Source: Colocasia esculenta
Lineage: Eukaryota; Streptophyta; Magnoliopsida; Alismatales; Araceae
Length of the DNA stretch: 64,000 bases
NCBI GenBank assembly: GCA_014218235.1
Contig: CM024753.1
Span: 1,922,001 to 1,986,000, forward strand
Direction: 5' to 3'
This document shows, one piece after another, positions 1-11,160 of this stretch; the first letter of the stretch is position 1; each line of letters starts with the position of its first letter. Both the position numbers and the translations under genes were made by a program. The notes beneath the pieces were generated by a model. That model was not told the DNA's origin. It was given only the letters and a program-made list of their open reading frames with translations, and searched no databases.

Positions 1-128
1 CGTATCAAATTCAAAACAAGTATATGTCATTGGAAATGCAACATTAATTAGATACAATAAATTTCAAATCACACAGAAAGACGAAAATCACAGCAGAGGT
101 GCACAACTATATATAATCTTCTCGCACT

Positions 129-287
129 TCAGTGAATAGGGCCCACCGGAGGACGGGGGCGATGCGAAGGCGTGCGCGCCAACAAGAGGAGCCGCAGCGG
201 CCGAGCCCTCGCATCCGAGAAGCTGATCATGAGGAGGACGAAGACGAGCAGCAGCGCCACCGCAGCGTTGCGTCGACCTAGCGACAT
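129..287 (-). CDS. Small secreted peptide precursor, copy 1
   Basis: This frame encodes 52 residues. It opens with a positively charged start (MSLGRR) and a strong hydrophobic core (AVALLLVFVLLMISF), as in a signal peptide, with likely cleavage near SDARA. The rest is a short basic, proline-rich tail ending PPVGPIH. The layout resembles precursors of plant signalling peptides (CLE, PIP, CEP or IDA types), but no family motif matches well, so no family is assigned. An in-frame ATG at 359 would add 24 residues; the inner ATG is preferred because a TATA stretch lies just upstream at 355-371. A paralogue lies at 25123-25281. Function is unknown; secretion is inferred. Confidence 0.55.
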   Translation of the reverse strand: MSLGRRNAAVALLLVFVLLMISFSDARARPLRLLLLARTPSHRPRPPVGPIH

Positions 288-354
288 GGCCAAGGCGATC
301 GAGGAAGATGGCTGCAGGAACTTATAAATTGCATGTATGCACGCAGTTGGATAT

Positions 355-371
355 ATCATATATATATACGT
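355..371 (-). promoter_or_regulatory. TATA-like element of peptide copy 1
   Basis: An alternating TATATATA stretch lies about 70-80 bases upstream of the inner ATG at 287 on the minus strand. It is kept, slightly longer, at the same place in the second copy (about 25348-25368). This placing supports transcription towards lower coordinates and the inner start codon. Confidence 0.4.
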
Positions 372-812
372 TTTTGATACGCGTTTTGTTGTTGATATGG
401 TCGCCAGTCTACGTTTTCTTGCAGAAGATATCAGTCAAAAGGTTCACCATTTGCACGGTACGTAGAGTCTTCCACCACCGTTGATCCCCATTTCCCTTCC
501 ATCTGCCTTTTCCGCCCGGCCCCCCTGTGGACTGTTTAGGTACTCCTCGTGCCCTTAATTAGTTGAACGAGATCGTCTTTCTTCCGGGATGCAGAAGAAT
601 ATAAATAGTTGGGTGATCGAACAAAACTGTTCAACTTTTGACGGATGGAGTTTGCACCCACGCGAAAGCGAGTCCGATCGAGCAGGTTTGAACTTTTCCA
701 ATGGCGGGTCAATCCGATCCAAATGTCAAAGTTCGCAGCATCTTCCCCCGTAAGTTCGCGAGAGAAAACCCATCGATTCTGACACTACCCCAACAACATA
801 TAAATAGCCTGA

Positions 813-1680
813 TACGGGGATATCCCCGGCAAGTCGGCTCAATCCTCGGGCTCAGCCGACCTCATCGAGGGTACAGGTCGACATTCTTCCTATATCGAGA
901 TAACATACGATCCGACGAGTCAGGTCGGAGATATCAGATCGGCTTTACGCTTCGAGCCTTCTTAAGCTCGGCCAGGAATTCTTTCATCTCAGACATAGCC
1001 GACGTGGAGCAGCTCAACATGATCGCAGGCGCCTCGAAGCGTCGCTTGCGTGACCGACAAGGCAGGTGAGGTAGGGTCCGAAGATTAATTACGGGACTGA
1101 TAACTGCAGCTATTAAGACTATGGTCACGATGACTTGGCAGGGCGGTGGCAACTTCCAATCCGGCATTAATCACGAAAACTCCCAACGAGATTGACGGGG
1201 TCGTCCAGATGTTACACAGGTGTCCTAGCACTATATAAGAGACAGACACTCCACAGACACAGATACGGTGCTCTATCCCACAAACTACGCCATTCTACTC
1301 CATGGTGAGGAAGATTGGTGCTGCCAAATGTTGTTCCCCTCGTGGAGAGAAGATCTATGTGCGAGCTGTGCACTAGGTGGTTTGTCTCGTGACACTGTGT
1401 GTAAGGCCTTGGGCCTTATTGGACCCTTAATGGACCTTATGTGTAGAATAGTGCATGTTGACATCAGTCGATGTTGATGTTAACAGGGGGTTGACGTCCA
1501 GAGTGCTGACGTCAACCGTGGGGTTAACGGCAAGGGCGTGGCCGTCAACCTGGTCTAGGTGTCAATTGATGTTGACGTCTATCGAAGGTTCCAGAGTTTT
1601 CCCGAGCGTGAACTTGACGGCAACAATGTTGACAACAAGGCTTTGTACCAGTGTAGTTGACGGCAACCGATGTTGACGTT
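813..1680 (+). mobile_element. LTR-retrotransposon-like fragment with TATA leader and TTGAC cluster
   Basis: GC-rich DNA beginning near TGATACGGGG at 810 breaks off the duplicated host segment. At 1229-1240 there is CTATATAAGAGAC followed by short direct-repeat leader sequence, as in LTR promoters. From 1455 to 1680 the core TTGAC (or GTCAA) recurs about ten times. The fragment ends where the LTR element at 1681 begins and appears to resume at 11161. The frame at 701-1069 crosses host and element DNA and is not treated as a gene. Confidence 0.45.
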
Positions 1681-2342
1681 TGTACTACCCTCGAATTTTA
1701 ATTATCGTGATTTACTTATAAATTCATGTTTATGCAAACTAATTAGAATTACATTGAGATATTTAAGATTTAGGGTGTGTTTAAGATACTTTATCATACT
1801 CAGGTATCACTTTCGGTCGTGCGCACCTCGACAGGACGACTCCGAAAAATTGTAACGAAAATAAAATCTGAGAACACCATAATTCTTAGAAAAATGTGGT
1901 GATATCAAATATGTAATTATCCAGAAATTTTGACGACCATATTTTGAGGTTTAGCCGACGCCACTATTTTTGAGGCGATTTTTCACCCAGTAAAAAATAA
2001 ATTCTAAAAATTAAAATAAAATCACCATAATTTTTAAAACCATCTCATTAGCCTAGGGTTGAAATTTTAATACAAACGGACTTTGTTTGGACATGTTTAC
2101 ATCAAGTCTAATGGACCCGTTGAAGTTTAGATTAATTACGGAATGAATTTTCGTAAAATTGTTGGGTTGCCTAAGTGGGAGGCATTGGGGAGGCCAGCGT
2201 ACTTGAAGGTGATGGTAACACGTTAGTTACCATGTGTAACTTGCAGAATATGCATGAGTTAGGTGTCTGTGGGTGGTAAAATGGGTTTTACTCCCAACAC
2301 CTGTGAACTTGTGTGGCGTTGTGCATGGAATGAGCTTGGGGT

Positions 2343-2349
2343 TATAAAA
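2343..2349 (+). promoter_or_regulatory. TATA box of the 5' LTR
   Basis: TATAAAA lies 662 bases into the 5' LTR. It matches in position the TATAAAAA of the 3' LTR at 8185-8192, so both mark the U3/R boundary of the same LTR family. Confidence 0.5.
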
Positions 2350-2604
2350 CCCACTTTGTAACCAGCACGGAAGCCTTTACAACGCAAGCTTCTATTGGGT
2401 TTTCTCCTGTTCTTGCACCTTTTTCAGTTCTTGTCCTTGGTTTCCTCTATTTCTACTGCCAATACCTGGAGGCGATTGTTATTACGGGAGTTGTTTCTTC
2501 TGCTGGTTTGGCTCCTAGCTGTTGGAGTTGTTGTGGAAGGTGTTGCTGCTTCCACTTGTGGAGTGTCTCTTGCCAACACCTCATTAACTCTGTGGGAACA
2601 CCTC

Positions 2605-4789
2605 CACTACAAGAAATGAAGGATATGTAGACGGCTAAAAATCGCGGCCGTCTACAAAAACACTATTTGTAGACGGCTATAAAAATCCGTCTATGAATAT
2701 AAGATATGTAGACGGCTTTACTAAGTCGTCTACATAACTTACATAGACGGCTTCAAAAACCGTGTGCATACAGTGGATATATAGACGGCTAAAGAAAGCC
2801 GTCTACGTATAATTTATACGTAGACGGCTTTATTAAAGCCATCTATATACATATATAGACGGCTTATAAGCCGACTACGTATCCTTTATACGTAAACGGC
2901 TTTTGTGGCCGTCTACGTATCTCCTCTAATTTAATTGCATTCGCCCGCCCCATTTCGCCTGCCCGCGCCCTCGCCCTTTCGCCTTGGCCCGCCCCGCTGG
3001 AGACGCCGCCCTCGCCCAGGACGCCGGAGACGTCGCCCTTGCCCAGCACGCCGGAGACGTCGCCGCCGCCGTCTGCCGCGGACACCGCCGTCGCCGTCGC
3101 CGACGCCGTCGCAGTACTGGGTATTTGTCCTCCCCCTCTATCTTTCTCTACCTCTTTCCATCTCTGTCGCAAGGGGCCGGGGGGGGGGGGGGGGGGGGCG
3201 GTGGCGCACAGGTGCCCGGGTGGGGTGGGAGGCACCGGCGGTGGGCGGATGGGTGGGGAGGGTGTAGGGGTGGCGAGGGGAAGGAGGAGGGGGGCGCGGG
3301 TGGGGGTGCCCGGGGGGGGGGGGGGGGGGGGGCGCAGGGGGGCCCGGGGGTCGGGGGTTTCGGGTGGGGGGGGGGGGCGCAAGGGGGCCCGGGAGGGGGG
3401 GGCCGGTGGGGGGGTGCAGTGGTGGCGAGGGGAAGGAGGAGGGGGGCGCGGGTGGGGGTGCCCGGGGGCGCGACGCAGGGGGGCCCGGGGGTCGGGGGTT
3501 TCGGGGGGGGGGGGGGGGGCGCAAGGGGGCCCGGGAGGGGAGGGGCGGGTGGGGGGGTGCAGTGGTGGCGAGGGGAAGGAGGAGGGGGGCGCCATGCTTT
3601 CCTAGAAAGGACCATGTGATTGCAGGCAGCATCATTTGATTTCATGGCTGGCCACTCTTGAAAATGTCCCTAATTTTCTTCATGTAATCTCTATTATCAA
3701 TGCCACAATGTAATTGCCAATGTGATAGCTCTCTTTCCTCGAATCCGTCTTCCTGAACTATATGAAAGGAAGAGGAGAGGGTGTGGAGAGAGAGAGCTAG
3801 AAAGTTAGCTCTGGGCTTCAACAGTTGCTAGAACTGTTGGCTCCTGCAATTTTTCCGTAGCATTATTGGTTCCATAGAACCTTGGGTTGTATGTTTACCT
3901 AGTCTGACAGGGTTAGTGATATTTCTTCTTACCAATGCATAATATGCGTAAGGGTTGTGATTTTTCTATCCCCTTACAAGGTTTTTAGTCCCAAGCTATT
4001 GTGGTGCTGTAGGTGGAATGTGATTTTCTTTTCTGAAGATTCTTTTGCCTCTTTTGAAGTGTATTCTTACAGGTACTTTGATTATTTTATGATTTGGACC
4101 AACTGAAGTAGAACTCCCCCTTTGCAATAAAGTAATGGAGGAGCATCTAGACTATGCCTCGGATTAGGACGTGGGGGGAATCTTGGGGAACTTCTTATCA
4201 GTACCCTTGCCATAATCATACAAAAATAGTAAGAGGGGTCGGTGGGATGAGTTGTTTGGTGTCATTGAGCAGTGATGGTACATCAAGAAAAACTCATTAA
4301 GATTTGGATAGGAATAACATGACTCTGGGTTTATTTGGCCCAATTGATACCCCCTAGAAATGTCCTCTCTTTTAATATCTTGTTTTTATTTTCATGTTTT
4401 ATTAACCGTCTACATAAGTTTATGTAGACGGCTTAACAACCGTCTATATAACCTTATGTAGACGGTTGTCAAGCCGTCTATATAAATATTTATAAACGGC
4501 TTAAAAACCGTCTATATAAATGTTATAGACGGCTTAACAACCGTCTAATTACATTTTTGTAGACGGTAAATAGACCGTCTACTTAAAATCTTCGTAGACG
4601 GCTTCAGCCGTCTACAAACAGAACTTTAGTAGACGGCTTTAAAAACCGTCTACGTATGTTATGTAGACGGCCTTTACGTTGACGGCTTGTTAGACGGCTG
4701 TGTAGCCGTCTAGAAAACATTTTATAGACGGCTCTTGGAGTTTCGTAGACGGTTCTCAGCCGTCTACATATCCTTCATTTCCTGTAGTG
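2605..4789. mobile_element. Non-autonomous CACTA transposon A (2185 bp)
   Basis: The element starts CACTACAAGAAATGAAGG and ends with the inverse, CCTTCATTTCCTGTAGTG. Terminal inverted repeats are about 31 bp. The 3-bp target duplication is CTC (2602-2604 and 4790-4792). Both ends hold many direct and inverted copies of TAGACGGC, the subterminal transposase-binding type of repeat. There is no transposase. It is an internal deletion derivative of the family represented at 52136-56619: the sequence around AATATCTTGTTTTTATTT is shared, then element A jumps directly to the right subterminal repeats. It inserted into the 5' LTR. Confidence 0.92.
3178..3595. repeat. G-rich minisatellite inside CACTA A
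   Basis: The plus strand consists of long G runs broken by CGCGGGTG, GCCCGGG and GTGGCGAGGGGAAGG blocks. The last block recurs at about 3270, 3422 and 3568, a period near 150 bases. The related element at 52136-56619 holds a shorter version (52683-52985). Many runs of four or more G in a row give strong G-quadruplex potential. Long frames across this block on both strands are composition artefacts and not genes. Confidence 0.8.
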
Positions 4790-5095
4790 CTCTCTTGCTG
4801 GGTGTAGGATTTTTGTCAATGATACTTGCAAGTTTATCATTTAGTAAGGTAGGATTCATCTCCTTCTAGTTCAAATCTGTACTTCGCACATGACAAGAAA
4901 TTCTTGACGAGAAGACATAATGCTATACCTGCAGTTCTTCTATTTTTCTTCCAGACATGATAGAATTATTCTTGTTTGGAGTGAAATAATCTTGTTCTAT
5001 TTGAGAAGTAGGTTCCTAACTTCTCCTTCCACTCTTGATCCATGTTTATATGTTATAGAGATTTGCTAAAAGTTTCGATATCTTTAGAACAGTGT

Positions 5096-6486
5096 GTAGA
5101 CACGTTTTTCTACGCTCCCTTTTTAGGGGCGCGAAGAACAGAAGCCCACGCAAAAGATGCATATGCACGGGATGGATAAATACAGAAAATTAACAAAAAG
5201 AAAAAGACCGTGATCGCCAGGTGCTCGAGGGCACCGAATGTAACGGGTGAGAAAATGGGTTACCTTTCACCCGTAAAAAAGCGCGGGATGTGGGCGTGGG
5301 TTCACCCTCCTCCTTCCACGTACCGGCTGGCCGACAAAGGAAATTCAGCTCGGGGTACCTGTCACAAAAGGACAACAAAAAGAGACAACGGGATTAGCCC
5401 GGAATGTGCAGTAAATGAATCTAGACAAATAAAATAACATAGATGAAAAAGGGGAAGAACACATCTTCTGGGTGGTCTTTTAAACGCCTAACTAAAAGGT
5501 ATGATGTGTGTGCATGCATGTAATGTGTAAAATAGAAAAGGGGCAACGTAGGGCCCAAACGAAAATGGAAAGAACCACGTGGGGTTCGGAGGGAAGAAAA
5601 AGCAGGGTGTTTCCCCGAGGTGGCCGGACGGCGTAACGGCGCTGTGGAGGGCAAACGAGAGGAGGAAGACGACGATGGCGGTGATGGAGAACTCGCGAGA
5701 GACGGAGACGAGGATGACGAGGAAGCAGACGGCGTCGAAGCGCGAAACGGCAGGGCTCCGCCGCTTGAAATCCCCTCCCTCTCTCTAAAATCTCTCTCTA
5801 AAACCTCACTCTCTCTCTCTCTAAAACCCTCTCCTTCGAAGCAAATGGCCAACCTCTTTGTGAAATGAGCTCCTGCGCAAGCTTTAAGTGCTGGATAAAA
5901 TCGCGTCCAGGACAGCGGCCGCAATTAAAGAAGTAAATCGCGTCGACTCGGCTGGTCGCGAATATCTAGGGTCGGTTTGATGGCGCGGGGATCGTTGCAC
6001 CGCCTCTCTTAATCGCGTCGGGGCATGCCGTCGCGATTTGAATCGCGGCGGGACTCCCGGACGCGATTAAGACTTGACATACCGACTCACTTGGGCGATG
6101 TCTACTGACGCGACACTCGGATTTGACATCTATGAATCGCGTCGTCTGACACGGACGCGATTCAGAGATTTTGTCATGATTGCGGGCCTGCGCGCGACGA
6201 CTTTCCGGGCCGCTGTCAGACTCTGAATCGCGGCAGGGGTCCTGGACGCGATTAGAAGGCGGTCCACGAATCGCGGCGGGGATGTTGGACGTGAATTGAA
6301 AGACGGTTCTAAGAAACGCGTCCACTATAGTGGACGCGACCGGACCCCCTTTGGGAAGCACCAAGAAAGAATGGATGAGATCCAAAAAGATAGGAAAAGG
6401 CTCTTTCAGGGCAAAATGAGGGTCATTTGTGGCGTTACAACGCAACTCAAAAATTTGCCCGTGGTGGGGAAAATTCGCGTGTCTAC
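5096..6486. mobile_element. Terminal-inverted-repeat DNA element, superfamily uncertain (1391 bp)
   Basis: GTAGACACG at 5096-5104 is matched by the inverse CGTGTCTAC at 6478-6486. The 7-bp sequence ACAGTGT lies directly outside both ends (5089-5095 and 6487-6493; one more G matches on the right). Removal restores collinearity of the surrounding LTR with its partner. Internally there is low-complexity DNA with CT runs (5780-5830) and, at 5930-6340, repeated AATCGCG/CGCGATT dyads. The frames at 5421-5924 (minus) and 5620-5868 (plus) are low complexity and resemble no protein I know. The target duplication length leaves hAT, Mutator and other groups open. Confidence 0.6.
5930..6345. repeat. AATCGCG / CGCGATT subterminal dyad array
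   Basis: Short units of the kind AATCGCG, a spacer of roughly 10-25 bases, then CGCGATT recur many times with variation, for instance GAATCGCGGCGGGA followed by GGACGCGATTA. They occupy the right part of the 5096-6486 element. Dense, two-way short repeats beside an element end suggest transposase-binding sites. Confidence 0.6.
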
Positions 6487-6815
6487 ACAGTGTGATTACT
6501 TTCCATTTAGACGTTGTACCTCAAACCTTGATTTTGGAGCATTAAATACCTTGAGTTGAGAGTTTATCTTGTGGAAATCTTTCCATCTAATCCTTGTTAT
6601 AAGGGCCATATTTCCAGTACTATGTCATGCTAGCCTCTAGCTAGACAAGTACGGTGTGTAAACCTCATATCTATCTTGTTGGTTTAGTTTATAAATCACT
6701 GTGAACACTACAAGTAGATACTTTTATTTGATATAAACCATGCCTTGATTCATAGGTTCCATGGTTAAAGTGTTTAGAGTGAATTCAAAGTCACTGATGA
6801 GTGAGGAACTGGCGG

Positions 6816-6996
6816 CTGTCGACAGGCAGCTCATAGCTGTCGACAGGCCAGCCTTCCTGAACTCTAGAATAACTGGCATTGTGGCTAGCTGTCGATAGCT
6901 ATCTTATAGATGTCTACAGGTAGACACAGAACCAACAAAACTGAGCTATGTCTGCTGCTATATGTTGACAGACCCTTCCTGGCTGTCGACAACTAC
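6816..6996. repeat. CTGTCGACAG cluster in the 5' LTR
   Basis: Six exact or near copies of the palindromic decamer CTGTCGACAG lie within about 180 bases. Another six lie at 9068-9244 at the equivalent position of the 3' LTR, so the cluster is a conserved LTR feature. Confidence 0.75.
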
Positions 6997-8184
6997 AGTC
7001 CTGATCCGAATTTCAGCACTCTATCATGTATGAATCCTTGCTAAAAGTTCATCCTAAAAGCCTAGCAAGTTACCCCCTTAATTCTTTGGGTATTTACTAT
7101 CATTCTACTGTAAAGATTACCCACTTGGGATACCTTACTCACCCTTGAATTATTCTTGAAGTTGTCAACTAAGAATGGTGCCCAATTGAGTCCATTCTCC
7201 TGTATTCGGTAACTAAGTTCATATAACCTGATGTCCTGAGAGTTTATATGCTTGAACACCTTATGAGATGTGAATAATTTGTGATGACAATTGTGGATCT
7301 TCATCTTCTTGGGTTCTTATGTGATTTCAATCTTCCGAAGTTATTGGCTTTAAGTCATAACCCTGTCTCAACCAATTGTCTTTCTTATATTATTGAACTC
7401 CGAGCAACTTTGTCACTAAGATATCTATATTAATTCTCAATCAAAACTACCTTTGGATTTCCAATTTCTGTTATGCTCATGAAAAGAAATTTATGATCTG
7501 AAGACAGTGTTGTAATACCCCAAATTTTTATTACTAGTTATTTATTCCAAAACAAGGATAATTAAGTTATAATACATTAATGTTATCTATAAATTGAAAT
7601 AATTGACGTGTAAGTATGACTGGTGGTAATGAACATTACCCCAGTGACGCGCATCGAAATGCGTGCCTCCACAGAGCGATTCTGGAAAACGACGTCAAAA
7701 TAAAAATCCGAGAACATCATAATTTCTAGAAAAATGTGAAGAAATTTAATATGTAATTACATGAATTTTTCGACGTACGGATTTCAATGTATAATCGACG
7801 CGACCATTTTTTCGGGTGATTTTTCACCTATTGCAAAATAAAATCTAAAAATTTATTAAAAATCATCACAATTAGTAAAACCATCATATTAATGTATGGT
7901 TAAAATTTCATGATTAATGGATATCATTTGAGTATGTTTACATCAACCTTAGTAGACCAGCTGAATTACTTAGGATTTACGAAATGGCTTTTCTGGGTTA
8001 ATTGTATAAGGGGTACGTGGAGGCTCTAGATGAAGACAACACTTGAAGAAACATGGTAACACCTCAGTTACCATGTGTAACTCTCTCATCTTGCATGGGC
8101 TAGGTGTCCAAGTGAGGTAAAAAGGATTCTTACCTTAACACCTACCCCCCTACGTGTTCATGTGCATGTAACCGGTTTTGGTTC

Positions 8185-8192
8185 TATAAAAA
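8185..8192 (+). promoter_or_regulatory. TATA box of the 3' LTR
   Basis: TATAAAAA lies 674 bases into the LTR and is followed by a short CT-rich leader. It corresponds to the TATAAAA at 2343 in the 5' LTR. Confidence 0.5.
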
Positions 8193-9067
8193 CCCTCCAT
8201 CACCATCGTACACACCCCTTTTCTCTCTTCTAACTGGTGTGAGTGTGCTACATCAGAAGTTTCTCCACTTCCACTGCCATTCTAGTGAATTGAGCTATCA
8301 ATTCTCTTTGAGGAACCTTCAACGGTTGTTCTGGTTCATCTCCTTGGGGTGGATTGCTGTGGAACTTCTTCTTCGTGCAAGTGTGCTCTGCTTCCTTATA
8401 TTTCTGTGGATTTCTGAAGCCAAGGATCTCACTCTCACTTCAACAAGGTAGGATTCTCCTCTTGATCTTTCCAATTTCTTCTACCACCTCCCTTGGATTC
8501 TTTGGGTAGTGGCATGAAGAAATCTAAGTCCAATGTGAAAATCCAGACATTTGTGAAATCTGGAAACTTGATATTGATCCTATTGTTACCAAGGTTTAGA
8601 AATCATGTTCATGATAGGAAATCAACATGTCATCATGTTTTAGCTGATCCACAAGTCATAAGTATCTACATCTTGTTGTCTTCAAACCATTCAACACAAA
8701 TTAGAGTGTTGCTTCTATTGTATGGATTAGATAGAACCTCAATGATTTTCTTATTTTAGCTAACTTAATGTGTTGAGGTATGAAAAGACTCATTAGTTGG
8801 TTCAATTCATATAGGACTCACATAGAAAGATGAGGAGAAAAGAGTTCTAAGAAGTAGTACTTCCAATTATCCTCTTTGAGTTCACTTTTAGCTAGAACAC
8901 CCTTGTAAATTAAGTCCCATGATCTTCAGTTTTCAGATCATGTTACCATGAGTTTTATATTTGAAACCACACTTGTATAAGGTCCAAATCATGTTAGGAT
9001 CATTAGAGTAACTTTATAGATCCATTGGAGGTCAAATGGAATGGTTTTTATGCAGTTTACATAGCCC

Positions 9068-9244
9068 CTGTCGACAGACGAAGGTCTGCCTGTCGACAGG
9101 AACCCCTGGCCAGAACCCAGAACTTTCAGCCTGAGTGTATCTGTTGACAGACCCATGCTGGCTGTCGACAGATACACACAGAGCTGAAAGCTCAGCTCTG
9201 GCAGAGCAGCCCTGTCGACAGCAGATCAAGGCCTGTCGACAGGT
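9068..9244. repeat. CTGTCGACAG cluster in the 3' LTR
   Basis: Six copies (one with TTGAC in place of TCGAC) of the decamer CTGTCGACAG occur in about 180 bases. The position relative to the LTR start equals that of the cluster at 6816-6996 after removal of insertions. Confidence 0.75.
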
Positions 9245-11160
9245 CATGACCAAACCTTGTTTCTAGCCTTGTTTTGACCCCGTTCTTTCATGAAAATCAT
9301 ACTCTTTTGTTCTACATGTTAGTATACCTTTAGATTATGTATTTTACTACCAAAACAACCATTTAAACCAGTCATGTACTCTTCTTTGTACCATGAGTTA
9401 TTTCTCCGAAGTTCCGAACAACATGGACCTCGAAAAGTTACCAATCTTGAAATCAGTAAGAAAACATAGTTTCTTCACTCTTATGTGTAAACTTTGAATG
9501 AATCCTTGTGGTTTTACCTACTAAACTCAGTTGTGAACCTTTCATTTCATCATGAGTAATTTCTTCAAAGTTTCGAACAAAATTGTTCTTGTGAAGATTC
9601 GAAAATTCTGAACTAGTGAAGGAACATAGTTCCTTGATTCTTGTGTGTGATTCATGAGTGTATCCTTGTGTACCTTGATTCATTACAAGGATAAGTGTGT
9701 GATGATGACACTTGTGAGTCTTGGAACTCATTCGAGAAAAATGCCTGGCAAATAAGGGCTGGTTCAGTCCTGGGGAGAGCACCTGAATTCGTCAGTGGCC
9801 GCGCGGGGGCGATAAGGACGTCGTGGATGTTGGCATGCATCAACTCGTGATTGATTGATCATCATATCATGCTTGAGTGTGTGATATTGTATCTGATTTG
9901 GAATTCTAAAATCATCCTGAGTTATTGATTCTATTTCCAACTTTATACTTGTTGAATACATGATATCGAATAAACTTGTACTTCCGTTCTTGGAACACAT
10001 CCTGCTAGTGATCCTTACTTGTTCTATCTTGAATATTTATCTATTTGAATCCTTATAGAAATGTTGAATCCTACTGGGCTAGTTAGCTCATTCAATTCAA
10101 TATTTCAGGTGAACAAGATGGAGGAACTGCTTAAGGGGGAAATGTGTGCTGAGAGGAACACCTATATCAAGCAGTGTCGTGCAGTTATCCTTGCTTTCTT
10201 TATAGTTATAAATGAGAATGTAATAAGTTTACAAGTACTTTTGTTGGATCCTCATTCAGACTATGATAAGGAACATCATGTAATAATTCCGCAAACCTAA
10301 TTGATATGAACGAAATATGTATTACCCGTCATGTATATTATCTGTCAAGTTCGGTAAATGTAGTTTTGCTAGGACGTGACAAGTGCTCTCTTCAAAGAGG
10401 GTTTAGGATCACTTGTGGTAGCACCGATCACTTGTGATCAGCCGTGGGCGACAGGTTGTAGGTAAAACCAAGTCAATGGACTGATGGTGGTGGGTAATAA
10501 ACCCCGTTCTCGTGCAATGAACAAGATCCAAGGTGTTGGAATCGCCTAGGCACTGATGATGTATTTACGTCTATTTAGTAACCTCTTGAGAGCAGTGATG
10601 CCTGTCAAATTCGTTTCCAAAACAAGTTATGGTCTGAATTCTGAAAGACAAATATGACTCTTATTCTGTGATTTATTTGGGCTCATTATGAATTCAATTT
10701 AAGCTATATGTTTCTGTTAAGTATGAAATTCATGAGCAAATGTGTTTTCGATCCATATATGTTTTCTTTCACCTACTGAGTCCTTCCGACTCATGCTTTT
10801 GTTTCCTCCAACCCTTTCAGATTGAAGGTGAGAGCAATCTCAGTTACATTCACAATTCTGCTGCTGAAGAAGAGATGAAGAAGAATAGCGTAGTTTAATA
10901 GTTTTTTTTTTTAGTTGTTGTTGTATTAAGTTAGAGAGAGAAACTTGGCTCCTGTAAATAATGAGTATTAATACTTTATTACCTTGTGATGTATAATATG
11001 TTCAAAGACATCTTTGTGGAATGGTTTGCCAGTTTTGTGCATTACACGGATTTATCTACCCATAACAAAAAATTTCAACGTAACCCCTCTTCCGATCAAA
11101 GGTTATATGTATGGTATATGTATGTGTGTGTGTGAAGTCGGAGGAGGGTGTTACAACGTT

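Larger units (their letters stand above)
1..812. repeat. Segmental duplication unit 1
   Basis: This stretch is closely repeated at about 24995-26400. The match covers the peptide gene, its AT-rich downstream side and a long stretch of upstream DNA. It starts at the first base of the window, so the left border lies outside. Unit 2 lacks about 160 bases corresponding to 505-666 here and carries a MITE where this unit has ordinary sequence. The match ends near 810, where retrotransposon-like DNA begins in this unit. Confidence 0.85.
1681..11155 (+). mobile_element. LTR retrotransposon remnant: truncated 5' LTR joined to a full 3' LTR
   Basis: A 5-bp target duplication ACGTT flanks the whole block (1676-1680 and 11156-11160). 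The 5' LTR starts TGTACTACCC at 1681 and the 3' LTR starts TGTAATACCC at 7511 and ends GGGTGTTACA at 11155. The 5' LTR pieces are 1681-2604, 4790-5095 and 6487-7510, separated by two later insertions. When the insertions are removed, landmarks are collinear: TATA at offset 662 versus 674 and the first CTGTCGACAG at 1549 versus 1557. The 5' LTR stops at about 62 percent of its length and abuts the 3' LTR. No gag or pol region remains. The long LTR and its start resemble plant Gypsy (Tekay/Del type) elements, but no coding region is left to prove this. Confidence 0.7.
7511..11155 (+). repeat. Complete 3' LTR (3645 bp)
   Basis: It starts TGTAATACCC and ends GGGTGTTACA, an imperfect inverted pair typical of LTR ends. 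It carries TATAAAAA at 8185-8192, a CT-rich leader, a CTGTCGACAG cluster at 9068-9244 and a late CTTTCAGATTGAAGG stretch near 10817. No protein of a known family is encoded; the short frames here are not genes. Confidence 0.7.

Noticed and set aside
701..1069. 122-residue plus-strand frame
   Set aside because: It crosses from duplicated host DNA into retrotransposon-like DNA, and copy 2 of the segment does not keep the frame.
2864..3645. Long proline- or glycine-rich frames on both strands
   Set aside because: They arise from the G-rich minisatellite in CACTA A; all frames stay open because of composition.
5421..5924. 167-residue minus-strand frame
   Set aside because: Serine-rich low complexity derived from GA/CT repeats inside a mobile element; no known domain.
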